From positions 1-37,985 of the forward strand of contig JAISLD010000027.1 in the NCBI GenBank assembly GCA_031260665.1: 37,985 nt of DNA, read 5' to 3'. Shown in pieces: positions 8,367 to 17,391 of the stretch. The DNA is from Oscillospiraceae bacterium (GTDB lineage: Bacteria; Bacillota; Clostridia; Oscillospirales; Ruminococcaceae). Positions within the stretch are counted from its first letter, which is position 1; each line of letters begins with the position of its first letter. Made by a program: the position numbers and the translations under genes. Below the pieces are notes generated by a model. The model was not told the DNA's origin. It did no database searches and saw only the letters and a program-made list of their open reading frames with translations.

Positions 8367-9440
8367 ATGACAGCGAAACTTATACTGCAAAACGGCAGAA
8401 TCTATGAGGGCAAAGCGTTTGGCGCGGTGGGCACGGTGGTTGGCGAAGTCGTGTTCACCACGGGTATGACGGGGTATCAGGAAACCCTGACCGACCCGAG
8501 TTACGCGGGGCAGATTATCACGCAGACGTTCCCTCTTATCGGAAACTACGGGATAAACAGCCTGTCAAGCGAAGCCGCCGCACCCGCGGCAAAGGGCTAT
8601 ATAGTCCGCGAACATTGTGAACAGCCGTCCAACTTCCGTTCGCAGGGAGATATAGACGGCTTTCTTAAAGCTTGCGGGGTAATCGGGCTGTGTGATATCG
8701 ACACGCGTTCTCTCACACGGGTTATCCGAGAAACAGGCGTGATGAACGGAATGCTCACCACCGAGGACGTGAACATAGACGATGCGCTTGTTCAGATAAA
8801 GTCGTACTCTGTCGGCAAAGTCGTGCCGCTTGTCAGCGTGACCAAGAAAGAACAAGGCGGCAAAGGCAAACTAAACATTGCTTTGATTGACTACGGATAC
8901 AAACGCCACATCAAAGCAGAACTCGAGAAGTTAGGCGCGAGTGTCACGGTTTATCCGTGGAATGTGTCGATAAGCGAACTGCTTGCGGACAAACCCGACG
9001 GGATTATGCTTTCAAACGGACCGGGCGACCCCGAAGAGAATGTTGAGGCGATAGACACAATCCGTGAAATAATGAAGCAGAACATTCCGCTGTTCGGGAT
9101 ATGCCTCGGTCACCAACTCACGGCACTTGCAAGCGGAGCCAAGACGTTTAAGCTGAAGTACGGTCATCGTGGCGCAAACCAGCCTGTCCTTGACCTCGCG
9201 ACAGAGCGCACTTATGTGACTTCGCAGAACCACGGTTACGCGGTGGATGGCGACTCGCTGGATAAGGAAGTCGGCGAAGTGTCGCACGTCAACGCAAACG
9301 ACCTCACCTGTGAGGGCATACGCTATAAGAACGCGCCCGCTTTCACGGTGCAGTTTCACCCTGAAGCACACGGCGGACCTCAAGACACGAACTTCCTGTT
9401 CAAAGAGTTTATCAGTTTGATTGAGAAAGGCACAAAATGA
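8367..9440 (+). CDS. carA: Carbamoyl-phosphate synthase small (glutaminase) subunit
   Basis: CarA hydrolyses glutamine and channels ammonia to CarB. An N-terminal CPSase_sm domain (residues 1 to about 130, with GEVVFTTGMTGYQE) is followed by a class I glutamine amidotransferase domain, with the nucleophile Cys in FGICLGHQ and the His-Glu pair in QFHPEA. The 357-residue length is normal. I start at ATG 8367, preceded by AGGTG; GTG 8361 is in frame two codons earlier. The stop overlaps the next start (ATGA at 9437-9440). Unusually, the coupled downstream gene is not carB but an unknown secreted protein. Confidence 0.96.
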   Translation: MTAKLILQNGRIYEGKAFGAVGTVVGEVVFTTGMTGYQETLTDPSYAGQIITQTFPLIGNYGINSLSSEAAAPAAKGYIVREHCEQPSNFRSQGDIDGFLKACGVIGLCDIDTRSLTRVIRETGVMNGMLTTEDVNIDDALVQIKSYSVGKVVPLVSVTKKEQGGKGKLNIALIDYGYKRHIKAELEKLGASVTVYPWNVSISELLADKPDGIMLSNGPGDPEENVEAIDTIREIMKQNIPLFGICLGHQLTALASGAKTFKLKYGHRGANQPVLDLATERTYVTSQNHGYAVDGDSLDKEVGEVSHVNANDLTCEGIRYKNAPAFTVQFHPEAHGGPQDTNFLFKEFISLIEKGTK

Positions 9441-10153
9441 AAAAGATTATCGCGTTAATCACCACGCTTGCCGCCCTGTTGTCACTCGGCGTGTTATCGG
9501 TCAGTGCCGAGGAATATCCGCAAAACATAGCTGTTGACAACACGCACTCGGTGGTTTACACGCTTCATACCGACACAGGATATGGCGACAACCTCTGGCT
9601 GACAGGCGGCGGTCTTAAGATTCCGTTGGACGGCAAAATCAAGAAAATCGCGCCGGTTCTTTACACCGACGAGATAACAAGCGAACCTGTTTACAGTGGC
9701 TACTTCTTTGTGCAAACAGCCGACAGCAAAACGAAAGTCTACTCAAGCACGACAGGCAAGCAGGTGAAGAGCTTGTCCGGCGACTATGTGTTTTATTCGG
9801 GCAAGAGTTTCGGCGGCAACTACATCGCGGCTAATTACTCAACCAAAACGCTGATTATCTATAACAAAAGCATGACGAAACTTGTCGCTGTTTTACATAA
9901 CGGCGAGTTCTCCTCCGCGGGTCAGTATCTCATGGCGCAAAAGAACGGCAAAACAAAAGTCTATGACATCAAAAGCGGCAAACTCGTGAACACATTGACA
10001 GGGAACTACACGTTCCTCACGCTGTTCTCAAACGGGAAGTCGCTGGCTTACCGCACAACCTACGACGAAGAAACAGGCAAGCAGATACAGACGTTCTTCA
10101 CACTGAACAAAGAGCTGAAAATCGCCGAATCTCTCGGCACAGAAGTGTACTAA
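9437..10153 (+). CDS. Secreted protein of unknown function with propeller-like repeats, inserted between carA and carB
   Basis: I do not recognise this gene. It has a clear Sec signal peptide (MKKIIALITT, a hydrophobic core, then VSA-EE, with cleavage expected after residue 24) and no lipobox, so it is probably exported. The mature part is beta-rich, with internal repeats of the type KTKVY-x-(S/T)GK-x-V/L-x-(S/T)L(S/T)G-(D/N)Y near residues 96-116 and 174-194, reminiscent of WD40 or PQQ-like propeller blades, although 238 residues would make a small propeller. Its ATG overlaps the carA stop (ATGA), so its translation is coupled to pyrimidine enzymes. A repeat element separates it from carB. 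Any function would be a guess. Confidence 0.75.
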   Translation: MKKIIALITTLAALLSLGVLSVSAEEYPQNIAVDNTHSVVYTLHTDTGYGDNLWLTGGGLKIPLDGKIKKIAPVLYTDEITSEPVYSGYFFVQTADSKTKVYSSTTGKQVKSLSGDYVFYSGKSFGGNYIAANYSTKTLIIYNKSMTKLVAVLHNGEFSSAGQYLMAQKNGKTKVYDIKSGKLVNTLTGNYTFLTLFSNGKSLAYRTTYDEETGKQIQTFFTLNKELKIAESLGTEVY

Positions 10154-10154
10154 A

Positions 10155-10270
10155 CCAATGTCAGCAACTTGGGCAAGCAATACCGAAGGTCAATGGCGAC
10201 CGGAAAGCCCTTGACGCTCCCGCAGGAGCGGAATATCCGCGAAACAAATCGCTTAAGTCATTGGCATTAG
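10155..10270. repeat. MITE-like dispersed element, family A, copy 1 (with terminal inverted repeats)
   Basis: The left end (CCAATGTCAGCAACTT) matches the inverted right end (CTAATGCCAATGACTT) imperfectly. The interior carries ATACCGAAGGTCA, GCGACCGGAA and the hairpin CGCTCC-cgca-GGAGCG, then GGAATATC. Related copies lie at 25410-25536 (inverted) and 32062-32173, with a core only at 23244-23277. It sits between the secreted unknown and carB. No coding capacity is visible. Confidence 0.7.
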
Positions 10271-10311
10271 TTATTAAACTAAAAAGCAAATTGTAACAAT
10301 TCGGAGCATTT

Positions 10312-13300
10312 ATGCCTTTACGGAAAGACATTAAGAAAATCTTGGTCATCGGGTCGGGTCCTATCGTGATAGGACAAGCGGCTGAGTTTGACTACGCGGG
10401 CACACAGGCGTGCCGCGCCCTCAAGTCCGAGGGGCTTGAGGTGGTGCTGGTGAACTCAAACCCCGCGACCATAATGACCGACAAGGCAATGGCGGACAAG
10501 ATTTATATTGAACCGCTGACCCTTGACGTACTTAAGAAAATCATCACCATAGAACAGCCCGACAGCTTGCTGTCAACGCTTGGCGGTCAAACCGCGCTCA
10601 CATTATCAATGCAATTAGCGAAAGACGGCTTCTTGGCTGAACACGGCGTCAAACTCCTTGGTGCAAACCCCGAAACCATACACAAAGCGGAGGACAGGCA
10701 GGCGTTCAAGGACACAATGGAGTCCATCGGCGAACCGAGCGTGCCGTCTGAAGTAGTCGAAGATGTGGAACACGCGCTTTCTTTCGCCGACACTATCGGG
10801 TACCCTGTTATCGTGCGCCCCGCGTTCACTCTCGGTGGTACGGGCGGCGGAATAGCCGCTGATGTGACGGAGCTGAAAGAAATCTGCGGCAACGGGCTTC
10901 GCTTGTCGCCTATCGGTCAAGTGCTGATTGAAAAGTGTATCTCGGGTTGGAAAGAAATTGAGTTTGAAGTAATCCGTGACGCGAAAGGCAACGTAATCAC
11001 CGTCTGTTCAATGGAGAACTTTGACCCGGTGGGCGTGCATACAGGCGACAGCATTGTCATCGCACCCGCGGTGACGCTTGGGGAACACGAATACCAAATG
11101 CTTCGCACCGCCGCAATGAATATCATACAGGCGCTCGGCGTTGAGGGCGGCTGCAACTGCCAGTTTGCTCTCCATCCAACGTCGTTTCGTTACGCCGTCA
11201 TTGAAGTAAACCCTCGTGTCAGCCGCTCGTCCGCGCTTGCCTCAAAGGCGACGGGCTATCCGATAGCGAAAGTCGCCGCTAAAATCGCGGTTGGGTACAC
11301 TCTCGACGAGATAGTGAACCAAGTGACGGGCAAAACGAAAGCCTGCTTTGAACCGGCACTTGATTACGTCGTCGTGAAGTTTCCGAAGTGGCCGTTTGAC
11401 AAGTTTGTCTACGCAAAACGCACCCTTGGCACGCAGATGAAAGCGACAGGCGAGATTATGGCAATCGCGCCTTCGTTTGAAGCCGCGATGATGAAAGCCG
11501 TGCGCTCTGTTGAGCTTGGAATGGACACGCTGACGAAGAAGAAGTTCACGAAGCTATCTGTTCAGGAACTTCTTGAAAAGCTGAACGATGTTGACGTTGA
11601 CCGCGCTTTCTGCGTGTTTGAGGCGCTGAAACGCGGGATTTCTGTCGAAGATATCTGTAGAATCACCACTATCGACAAATGGTTTGTGTGTAAGCTGCAA
11701 AACCTCGCGAACATTGAGCAGAGCCTGTCTGACGGCGCGCTCACCGAAGAAAAGTATCTCACCGCAAAAAAGTACAGCTACCTTGACGGCACGATTGAGC
11801 GACTAAGCGGCACGACTCTCGCGAAAGCTAAGATAAAGCGAAGATACGCGTCTTATAAGATGGTTGACACGTGTGCCGCTGAGTTTGCGGCTGAAACACC
11901 GTACTTCTATGGCACTTTTGACGAGGAAAACGAAGCCGCGGAGTTCATAGAAGAACATAAGACAGACAAGAAGAAGATAATCGTGTTTGGTTCTGGTCCT
12001 ATACGGATAGGGCAGGGGATTGAGTTTGATTACTGTTCGGTTCACTGTGTGTGGGCGCTGAAAGAACTCGGTTGCGAGGTGATAATCTGCAACAACAACC
12101 CCGAAACCGTATCGACTGACTTTGACACAGCAGACAGACTTTACTTTGACCCGTTGACAGCCGAAGACGTTGACTCACTGCTTGAAACAGAGAAACCGTT
12201 TGGTGTGGTGGTGCAGTTTGGTGGTCAAACCGCGATAAAGCTGACTGAACATCTCGCTAAACGAGGCGAGAACATTCTCGGCACATCCGCTGACAGCGTT
12301 GATATGGCGGAGGACCGCAAACGCTTTGACCAGTTGCTTCAGGACTGCGTTATCCCGCGACCCGAGGGAATGACGGTGTTCACGGCGGACGAAGCGCTCA
12401 AGTGCGCGGGGCAGCTTGGTTATCCTGTGCTTCTGCGTCCGTCTTATGTTCTCGGCGGTCAGAATATGATTATCGCTCACTGTGACAGCGACGTCCGCGA
12501 GTATATGGAGATAATCACGCAAACCAAGCTTCAAAACCCCGTTCTCATCGACAAATATATGATGGGAACGGAAGTTGAGGTTGACGCGATATGCGATGGT
12601 GAGGACTTCCTTATCCCCGGCATAATGGAGCATATCGAGAGAGCGGGTGTTCACAGCGGCGACAGCATATCGGTTTACCCCGCGTTTAATCTCTCAAAGC
12701 AAATCCAAAACGTCATCATCAGCTACACCGAGAAGTTAGCTAAAGCACTAAAGGTCATTGGGCTTGTCAATATCCAGTATGTCGTCTGCAATCATCAAGT
12801 CTACGTGATAGAGGTGAACCCGCGTTCGTCACGCACCGTGCCTTATATCAGCAAAGTCACGGGGATACCGATGGTTGATGTCGCCGCGAAGATAATGCTC
12901 GGTCACTCGCTGAAAGAGCAGGGTTATCCGTCCGGGTTATATCCAAAGCAGAAGTACGTCGCGGTGAAAGTCCCCGTGTTCAGTTTTGAAAAACTGCACG
13001 ATGTTGACACGCAGCTTGGACCCGAGATGAAGTCAACGGGCGAGTGCCTCGGCATAGCGAGAACTCTTGACGAGGCGTTATACAAGGGGCTTCTTGGTGC
13101 GGGATTCAAGATGAAGCGAAGCGGCGGCGTGCTGTTCACGGTGCGAAACTCCGACAAACCTGAGATTATCGGCGTCGCCGCAAGGTTTGACGCACTCGGC
13201 TTTGAACTCTACGCCACAAGCGGAACCGCGTCACTGCTGAACCGCAACTGCGTGCCGACCAACATCGCGTTTCGTATCAGCGAGGGCAAAGCGCCGAACG

Positions 13301-13518
13301 TGTTGTCGCTGATTGACAGCGGTAAGATAGACTATGTGGTGTCCACATCTGAAACAGGGCGAAGCCCCGCGCTTGACAGCGTGAAGATTCGGCGCAAATC
13401 GGTGGAACGAGGTATCGTTTGCCTTACGTCGGTTGATACAGCGTCCGCTCTCCTCGGCTGCCTTGAAAAGGAACTGACTGTTGACGACCTTGAGATGATT
13501 GATATCACTAAAATATAG
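10312..13518 (+). CDS. carB: Carbamoyl-phosphate synthase large subunit
   Basis: CarB makes carbamoyl phosphate from bicarbonate, two ATP and the ammonia supplied by CarA. The 1068 residues show the duplicated architecture. The first ATP-grasp half is residues 1 to about 400 (IGSGPIVIGQAAEFDYAG, RPAFTLGGTGGG), followed by an oligomerisation region. The second ATP-grasp half is about 550-930 (FGSGPIRIGQGIEFDY, RPSYVLGGQNM). A C-terminal MGS-like allosteric domain follows, with YATSGTA. All key segments are present. GGAG lies about 6 nt before ATG 10312. A 158-bp gap containing a repeat element separates it from the upstream gene, an atypical break between carA and carB. Confidence 0.97.
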   Translation: MPLRKDIKKILVIGSGPIVIGQAAEFDYAGTQACRALKSEGLEVVLVNSNPATIMTDKAMADKIYIEPLTLDVLKKIITIEQPDSLLSTLGGQTALTLSMQLAKDGFLAEHGVKLLGANPETIHKAEDRQAFKDTMESIGEPSVPSEVVEDVEHALSFADTIGYPVIVRPAFTLGGTGGGIAADVTELKEICGNGLRLSPIGQVLIEKCISGWKEIEFEVIRDAKGNVITVCSMENFDPVGVHTGDSIVIAPAVTLGEHEYQMLRTAAMNIIQALGVEGGCNCQFALHPTSFRYAVIEVNPRVSRSSALASKATGYPIAKVAAKIAVGYTLDEIVNQVTGKTKACFEPALDYVVVKFPKWPFDKFVYAKRTLGTQMKATGEIMAIAPSFEAAMMKAVRSVELGMDTLTKKKFTKLSVQELLEKLNDVDVDRAFCVFEALKRGISVEDICRITTIDKWFVCKLQNLANIEQSLSDGALTEEKYLTAKKYSYLDGTIERLSGTTLAKAKIKRRYASYKMVDTCAAEFAAETPYFYGTFDEENEAAEFIEEHKTDKKKIIVFGSGPIRIGQGIEFDYCSVHCVWALKELGCEVIICNNNPETVSTDFDTADRLYFDPLTAEDVDSLLETEKPFGVVVQFGGQTAIKLTEHLAKRGENILGTSADSVDMAEDRKRFDQLLQDCVIPRPEGMTVFTADEALKCAGQLGYPVLLRPSYVLGGQNMIIAHCDSDVREYMEIITQTKLQNPVLIDKYMMGTEVEVDAICDGEDFLIPGIMEHIERAGVHSGDSISVYPAFNLSKQIQNVIISYTEKLAKALKVIGLVNIQYVVCNHQVYVIEVNPRSSRTVPYISKVTGIPMVDVAAKIMLGHSLKEQGYPSGLYPKQKYVAVKVPVFSFEKLHDVDTQLGPEMKSTGECLGIARTLDEALYKGLLGAGFKMKRSGGVLFTVRNSDKPEIIGVAARFDALGFELYATSGTASLLNRNCVPTNIAFRISEGKAPNVLSLIDSGKIDYVVSTSETGRSPALDSVKIRRKSVERGIVCLTSVDTASALLGCLEKELTVDDLEMIDITKI

Positions 13519-13548
13519 TTGACCTAAGGTAATATTTGGCATTATAAC
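13519..13548 (+). promoter_or_regulatory. Possible internal promoter upstream of pyrK
   Basis: TTGACC (13519-13524) and TATAAC (13543-13548) are 18 bp apart, directly after the carB stop. This could give separate transcription of pyrK-pyrD. The boxes are one mismatch each from consensus, so the call is tentative. Confidence 0.45.
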
Positions 13549-13632
13549 GAAGATAATATAGTAAACACTTTGTTATAAAGAGAGAACCCTAAAAGGTTGC
13601 TTGATTCATCACATTCATACTTGGCAAAATAT

Positions 13633-14430
13633 ATGTACAAATGCGGCTCTTACCCCGTGACAGACAAGACGGCAATATCAGGCGGCATATTCTCGGCTAA
13701 TATTCTCTGCCCCGACATCGCCGCAATGGCGAAGCCCGGGCAGTTTGCCCATATAAAGCTTGAGGGTTTCACGTTGCGCCGACCCATCTCGATATGCGGA
13801 ATCGACCGTGTCAACGGCACAATCCGCATTGTGTTTGAGGTGCGTGGCGCAGGCACGGCAAAGCTGTCGCACATAAACACGGGCGACAACCTTGACCTCC
13901 TTGCCCCACTCGGCAACGGCTTCACGCTGCCCGAACTTGCCGAGAACGAACGCGCCATCTTTGTCGGCGGCGGGATAGGCGTGCCGCCGCTTCTCGCGGC
14001 TGCGGCGGTCTATCGTGAGCAAGCGACCGCGATACTCGGCTTCAGAAGCTATGACAAAATCATATTGGCAAACGACTTTCGTTCAATCGGAGCGGAAGTC
14101 TTTACCTGCACGGACGACGGAAGCGTTGGAATGAAAGGTCAAGTTACGGTTCAGCTGAAAGACTTGCTGCAAAAGGGCGGCGTTGGACGTGTGTTCGCTT
14201 GCGGACCGCTCGCAATGCTCACCACCGTGTCGCAAATCACCGAGAGCTTCGGCGTGCCTACAGAGGTGTCGCTTGAAGAACGAATGGGGTGCGGTGTAGG
14301 CGCGTGCGCTGTCTGTGCCTGCAAAGCGAACAAAGACGGCAAGGCGTTTATGGCACGTGTTTGCAAAGACGGGCCTGTGTTTGGCGTGAAGAACGGCGAA
14401 TTCGTGGCACTTGACAAGGAGGGCGTATGA
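13633..14430 (+). CDS. pyrK: Dihydroorotate dehydrogenase B, electron-transfer subunit
   Basis: PyrK carries FAD and a 2Fe-2S cluster and passes electrons from PyrD to NAD. The sequence shows a ferredoxin-reductase-like FAD domain (LRRPISICG), a nucleotide-binding segment (FVGGGIGVPPLL), and the C-terminal cysteine cluster CGVGACAVCACK plus one later Cys before KDGPVF. ATG 13633 gives 265 residues and a normal family N-terminus, though no clear ribosome site precedes it. In-frame TTG codons at 13597 and 13621 are alternatives, so the start is uncertain. The stop overlaps the pyrD start (ATGA). Confidence 0.94.
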   Translation: MYKCGSYPVTDKTAISGGIFSANILCPDIAAMAKPGQFAHIKLEGFTLRRPISICGIDRVNGTIRIVFEVRGAGTAKLSHINTGDNLDLLAPLGNGFTLPELAENERAIFVGGGIGVPPLLAAAAVYREQATAILGFRSYDKIILANDFRSIGAEVFTCTDDGSVGMKGQVTVQLKDLLQKGGVGRVFACGPLAMLTTVSQITESFGVPTEVSLEERMGCGVGACAVCACKANKDGKAFMARVCKDGPVFGVKNGEFVALDKEGV

Positions 14431-15341
14431 AGCCGAACCTTTTCGTCAAAGTGGCGGGCGTGACCCTCACGAACCCTGTTATCGCCGCGTCAGGTTGCTA
14501 TGGCTTCGGCGACGACTACACCGACCTTTATCCCCCGAACGTGCTCGGCGGTGTGTCGTGCAAGGGCACCACGCTTGAACCGCGTGACGGAAACCCCACG
14601 CCGCGTATCGCGGAAACCCACGGCGGGATTCTTAACTCAGTGGGACTGCAAAACTATGGGGTTGACAAGTTTGCGGCTGACTTTGTGCCGAAACTGAAAG
14701 CGCAGGGTTGTGTCGTCATCGCGAACATCGCGGGTTCAACGCTTGAAGATTACGCCGAAGCGGTGTCGCGGCTTGACGGCACTGACGTTGACCTCATTGA
14801 ACTAAACATCTCTTGCCCAAACGTGAAGCAAGGGGGCGCGGCGTTCGGTGTGACTGCCGAGGGTGCGGCTTTGGTGACCAAGGCGGTCCGTGCCGTGACG
14901 AAGAAGCCCATTATGGTGAAGCTGACGCCGAACGTCACCGACATTGTTTCTATCGCGAAAGCCGTGGAAGCGGAGGGCGCGGACGCGCTGTCGCTTATCA
15001 ACACGCTGCTTGGTATGCGAATCGACATAAACACAAGGCGACCCGTGCTGAAGAACAACGTGGGCGGCTTATCGGGAGCGGCGGTGTTCCCTGTGGCGCT
15101 TCGTATGGTCTGGCAAGTGGCGAACGCCGTTGATATCGACGTGGTAGGTCTTGGGGGTATCTCGTCGGCAAGCGACGCGATTGAGATGATGCTTGCGGGA
15201 GCAAAGGCGGTTCAAGTGGGAACCGCGATTATATCAGACCCGTTTGCGCCGCTTAAAATAATCGGCGGCATATCGGAATATATGAGAGTGAACAAGATAA
15301 AAAATCTGACCGAGATAATCGGGAAAGTGAAACCGTGGTAA
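14427..15341 (+). CDS. pyrD: Dihydroorotate dehydrogenase B, catalytic subunit (class 1B)
   Basis: It oxidises dihydroorotate to orotate on FMN, handing electrons to PyrK and so to NAD. The class 1 features are present: the SxGxGFG-like start ASGCYGFGD, substrate-binding NSVGLQN, the catalytic Cys in ELNISCPNVK, and the FMN phosphate site GLGGISSASDA. At 304 residues it is complete. GGAG lies just upstream within pyrK and the two genes overlap by 4 nt. The soluble NAD-linked enzyme fits an anaerobe. Confidence 0.97.
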   Translation: MKPNLFVKVAGVTLTNPVIAASGCYGFGDDYTDLYPPNVLGGVSCKGTTLEPRDGNPTPRIAETHGGILNSVGLQNYGVDKFAADFVPKLKAQGCVVIANIAGSTLEDYAEAVSRLDGTDVDLIELNISCPNVKQGGAAFGVTAEGAALVTKAVRAVTKKPIMVKLTPNVTDIVSIAKAVEAEGADALSLINTLLGMRIDINTRRPVLKNNVGGLSGAAVFPVALRMVWQVANAVDIDVVGLGGISSASDAIEMMLAGAKAVQVGTAIISDPFAPLKIIGGISEYMRVNKIKNLTEIIGKVKPW

Positions 15342-15345
15342 CAGA

Positions 15346-16026
15346 ATGACAAAAATATATCTCATTCGTCACTGTGAATCCGAGGGAAACGCAGGCGGCG
15401 TGTTTCAAGGGAGCACCGACTCTGAAATCAGTGATAAAGGCAAGCTGCAACTCGTCGAGTTAGCCGCGAGATTCAAGGACATTCACTTAGACGCGCTTTA
15501 TTCGTCGCCGCTTAAGCGGGCGAGAGCGACAGCCGAAGCGGTTGGCAGTCGTCAAAGCCTGCCTGTTCGTATCGAACCCGACTTGATTGAGATACACGGC
15601 GGCGAATGGGAGGGCTTGACGGTGCGGGAACTCAATGTCCCAAAGTATGCCGAGCAGTTTGACCACTGGTATAACAATCTCTCGAAGTTTCGCGCGCCAA
15701 GCGGCGAGTCGTCGGCTGAGATATACGAACGTGCCACGAACGCGTTGATGAAGATAGCGAGCGAACATAAAGACCAAACAGTGGCGGTTACATCGCACGG
15801 TTTTGTGATAAACCTGTGCTTACAGTGGGCTGACGGTATCGCGAAGGAAAACGTGGTCGGCGGGGAGGACTATTGGGTTAGGAACACCTCGGTGTCGCTC
15901 CTTCAGCTTGACTTGAAGCCGAGTATCGTTTATATGAACGACTTTGCTCATCTCACGACAGAAGAGCTGATAAGCGACTTCTTGATTGATGAAGCTGACA
16001 AGGAATTTATAACTACAAGTCCTTAA
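15346..16026 (+). CDS. Histidine phosphatase family protein (phosphoglycerate mutase-like)
   Basis: The branch-1 histidine phosphatase signature is LIRHCESEGN: catalytic His9 preceded by Arg8, with Cys in place of the usual Gly of RHGE. The second catalytic His is in TSHGFVINL, and SSPLKRARATAEA is the conserved second arginine segment. The 226-residue cytoplasmic protein could act on phosphosugars, nucleotides or cofactor intermediates; the substrate is not determinable. It starts 4 nt after pyrD, so it is cotranscribed with the pyr genes. A terminator follows. Confidence 0.88.
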   Translation: MTKIYLIRHCESEGNAGGVFQGSTDSEISDKGKLQLVELAARFKDIHLDALYSSPLKRARATAEAVGSRQSLPVRIEPDLIEIHGGEWEGLTVRELNVPKYAEQFDHWYNNLSKFRAPSGESSAEIYERATNALMKIASEHKDQTVAVTSHGFVINLCLQWADGIAKENVVGGEDYWVRNTSVSLLQLDLKPSIVYMNDFAHLTTEELISDFLIDEADKEFITTSP

Positions 16027-16037
16027 CTTGGGCCTTT

Positions 16038-16074
16038 AGTAAACAACGATTAACTGCGGTTACTTAAGTTTACT
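16038..16074. repeat. Palindromic intergenic element, family C, short copy 2
   Basis: AGTAAAC (16038-16044) is perfectly inverted as GTTTACT (16068-16074). The left end (AGTAAACAACGATTAACT) and the right end (GCGGTTACTTAAG) match the two ends of the longer element at 5186-5297, with the interior missing. Confidence 0.5.
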
Positions 16075-16082
16075 GCGTAATC

Positions 16083-16110
16083 ACACAAAAACTCACCGAG
16101 TTTTTATGTG
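16083..16110 (+). terminator. Rho-independent terminator of the pyr operon
   Basis: AAAAACTC (16087-16094) and GAGTTTTT (16098-16105) form an 8-bp stem with a 3-nt loop. CACA/TGTG can extend it past one unpaired base. The descending arm supplies the T-run. It lies about 60 nt after the histidine phosphatase stop. Confidence 0.75.
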
Positions 16111-16177
16111 CGGCGCGAAGTGCCAATGCCGCGAAGCGGCAGAGGTTAAACTTAAAGTTTAACCGGTTAAGGAGTAT
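16109..16177. repeat. Triple-hairpin dispersed element, family B, copy 1
   Basis: There are three consecutive stem-loops: GGCGC-gaa-GTGCC, GCCGC-gaa-GCGGC, and GGTTAAAC/GTTTAACC, followed by the palindrome TTAACCGGTTAA and GGAG. A second copy lies inverted at 23173-23240. Differences between the copies fall in loops or preserve pairing by G-U wobble. It ends just before the tyrS ribosome site. Confidence 0.75.
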
Positions 16178-16197
16178 AAAAAGGAGAACAAATACTT

Positions 16198-17391
16198 ATG
16201 ACGTTATACGACGACTTGACACGGCGCGGACTTATCGCGCAGATGTCGCACCCCGATGAAACCGAGAAACTGCTGAATGGCACACCGATAAAGTTCTACA
16301 TCGGGTATGACGCGACAGCCGACTCGCTTCACGTCGGGCATTTGGTTCAGCTGATAATTATGCGCCGCTTACAGGACGCGGGGCATATACCCGTATGTTT
16401 GCTCGGCACAGGGACGACCGTTATCGGCGACCCGTCAGGCAAGAGCGATATGCGTAAAATGCTTGAAACCGATACTATCGCGGAAAACGCAAGGCTGTTC
16501 CGCGAACAGATGTCACACTTTCTTGACTTCTCGGAAGGCAAGGCGTTGGTGCTGGAGAACGGCGACTGGCTGAAGAACCTCAATTATCTCGAGTTTATCC
16601 GCGAGATAGGCGTGTACTTCTCGGTCAACCGTATGCTTGCCGCTGAATGTTATAAAATGCGCCTTGAGAAAGGACTGAGCTTCCTTGAACTGAACTATAT
16701 GCTGCTGCAAAGCTACGACTTCCTCTATTTGTTCAGACATCACGGCGTGAAACTCGAGGTCGGCGGCGACGACCAGTGGAGCAATATTCTCGCGGGTGCC
16801 GACCTCATTCGGCGGTGCGAGAAAGAGGACGCGTTCGCTCTCACCATCAAGCTTCTCCTCACGTCGGAGGGAAAGAAGATGGGCAAAACCGAGAAAGGCG
16901 CGGTCTGGCTGGACAAAAACAAGACAACGCCCTATGAGATGTATCAGTATTTCCGCAACGTGAACGACGCGGACGTAATCCAGTGCCTTAAAATGCTGAC
17001 GTTCGTGCCGATTGACGAGATTGAGCGAATGGAGCGGACGTTATCGGGCAATCAGCTGAATCAAGTGAAAGAGCTGCTTGCCTATGAAGTCGTCAAGTTT
17101 GTTCACGGGAAAGACGAAGCGGACAAGTCGCTTGAATCGGCGAGGAGCTTGTTTGAGGCGGGGGGGAGCGACGCACCCGCGGTGTCGGTAGGCGAAGCAG
17201 AACTTGGGATACTCGAGCTGCTTGTGAGAACCGGGCTTTGCCCCTCAAAGCGTGACGCGAGAACAAACGTAGAGCAAGGCGGTGTGACGATTGACGGCGA
17301 GAAAGTGACGGACGCAAACGCTGTCGTCAGCGTGGGGAGCGGCGTGTTGGTGAAGAAAGGCAAGAAGAGTTTTGTTAAGGCGGTACGATAA
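16198..17391 (+). CDS. tyrS: Tyrosyl-tRNA synthetase
   Basis: This class Ic synthetase charges tRNA-Tyr. The HIGH signature reads HVGH within GYDATADSLHVGHLVQ, the KMSKS loop reads KMGKT, and a C-terminal S4 domain (SKRDARTNVEQGGV) binds tRNA. The 397-residue length is normal for the bacterial TyrS type. AAGGAG is about 12 nt before ATG 16198, with a second AAGGAG further up. The 170-bp upstream region is filled by repeats and a terminator, with no T-box. It heads the run tyrS-prfA-tsaC-obg-mrnC-yitT. Confidence 0.96.
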   Translation: MTLYDDLTRRGLIAQMSHPDETEKLLNGTPIKFYIGYDATADSLHVGHLVQLIIMRRLQDAGHIPVCLLGTGTTVIGDPSGKSDMRKMLETDTIAENARLFREQMSHFLDFSEGKALVLENGDWLKNLNYLEFIREIGVYFSVNRMLAAECYKMRLEKGLSFLELNYMLLQSYDFLYLFRHHGVKLEVGGDDQWSNILAGADLIRRCEKEDAFALTIKLLLTSEGKKMGKTEKGAVWLDKNKTTPYEMYQYFRNVNDADVIQCLKMLTFVPIDEIERMERTLSGNQLNQVKELLAYEVVKFVHGKDEADKSLESARSLFEAGGSDAPAVSVGEAELGILELLVRTGLCPSKRDARTNVEQGGVTIDGEKVTDANAVVSVGSGVLVKKGKKSFVKAVR

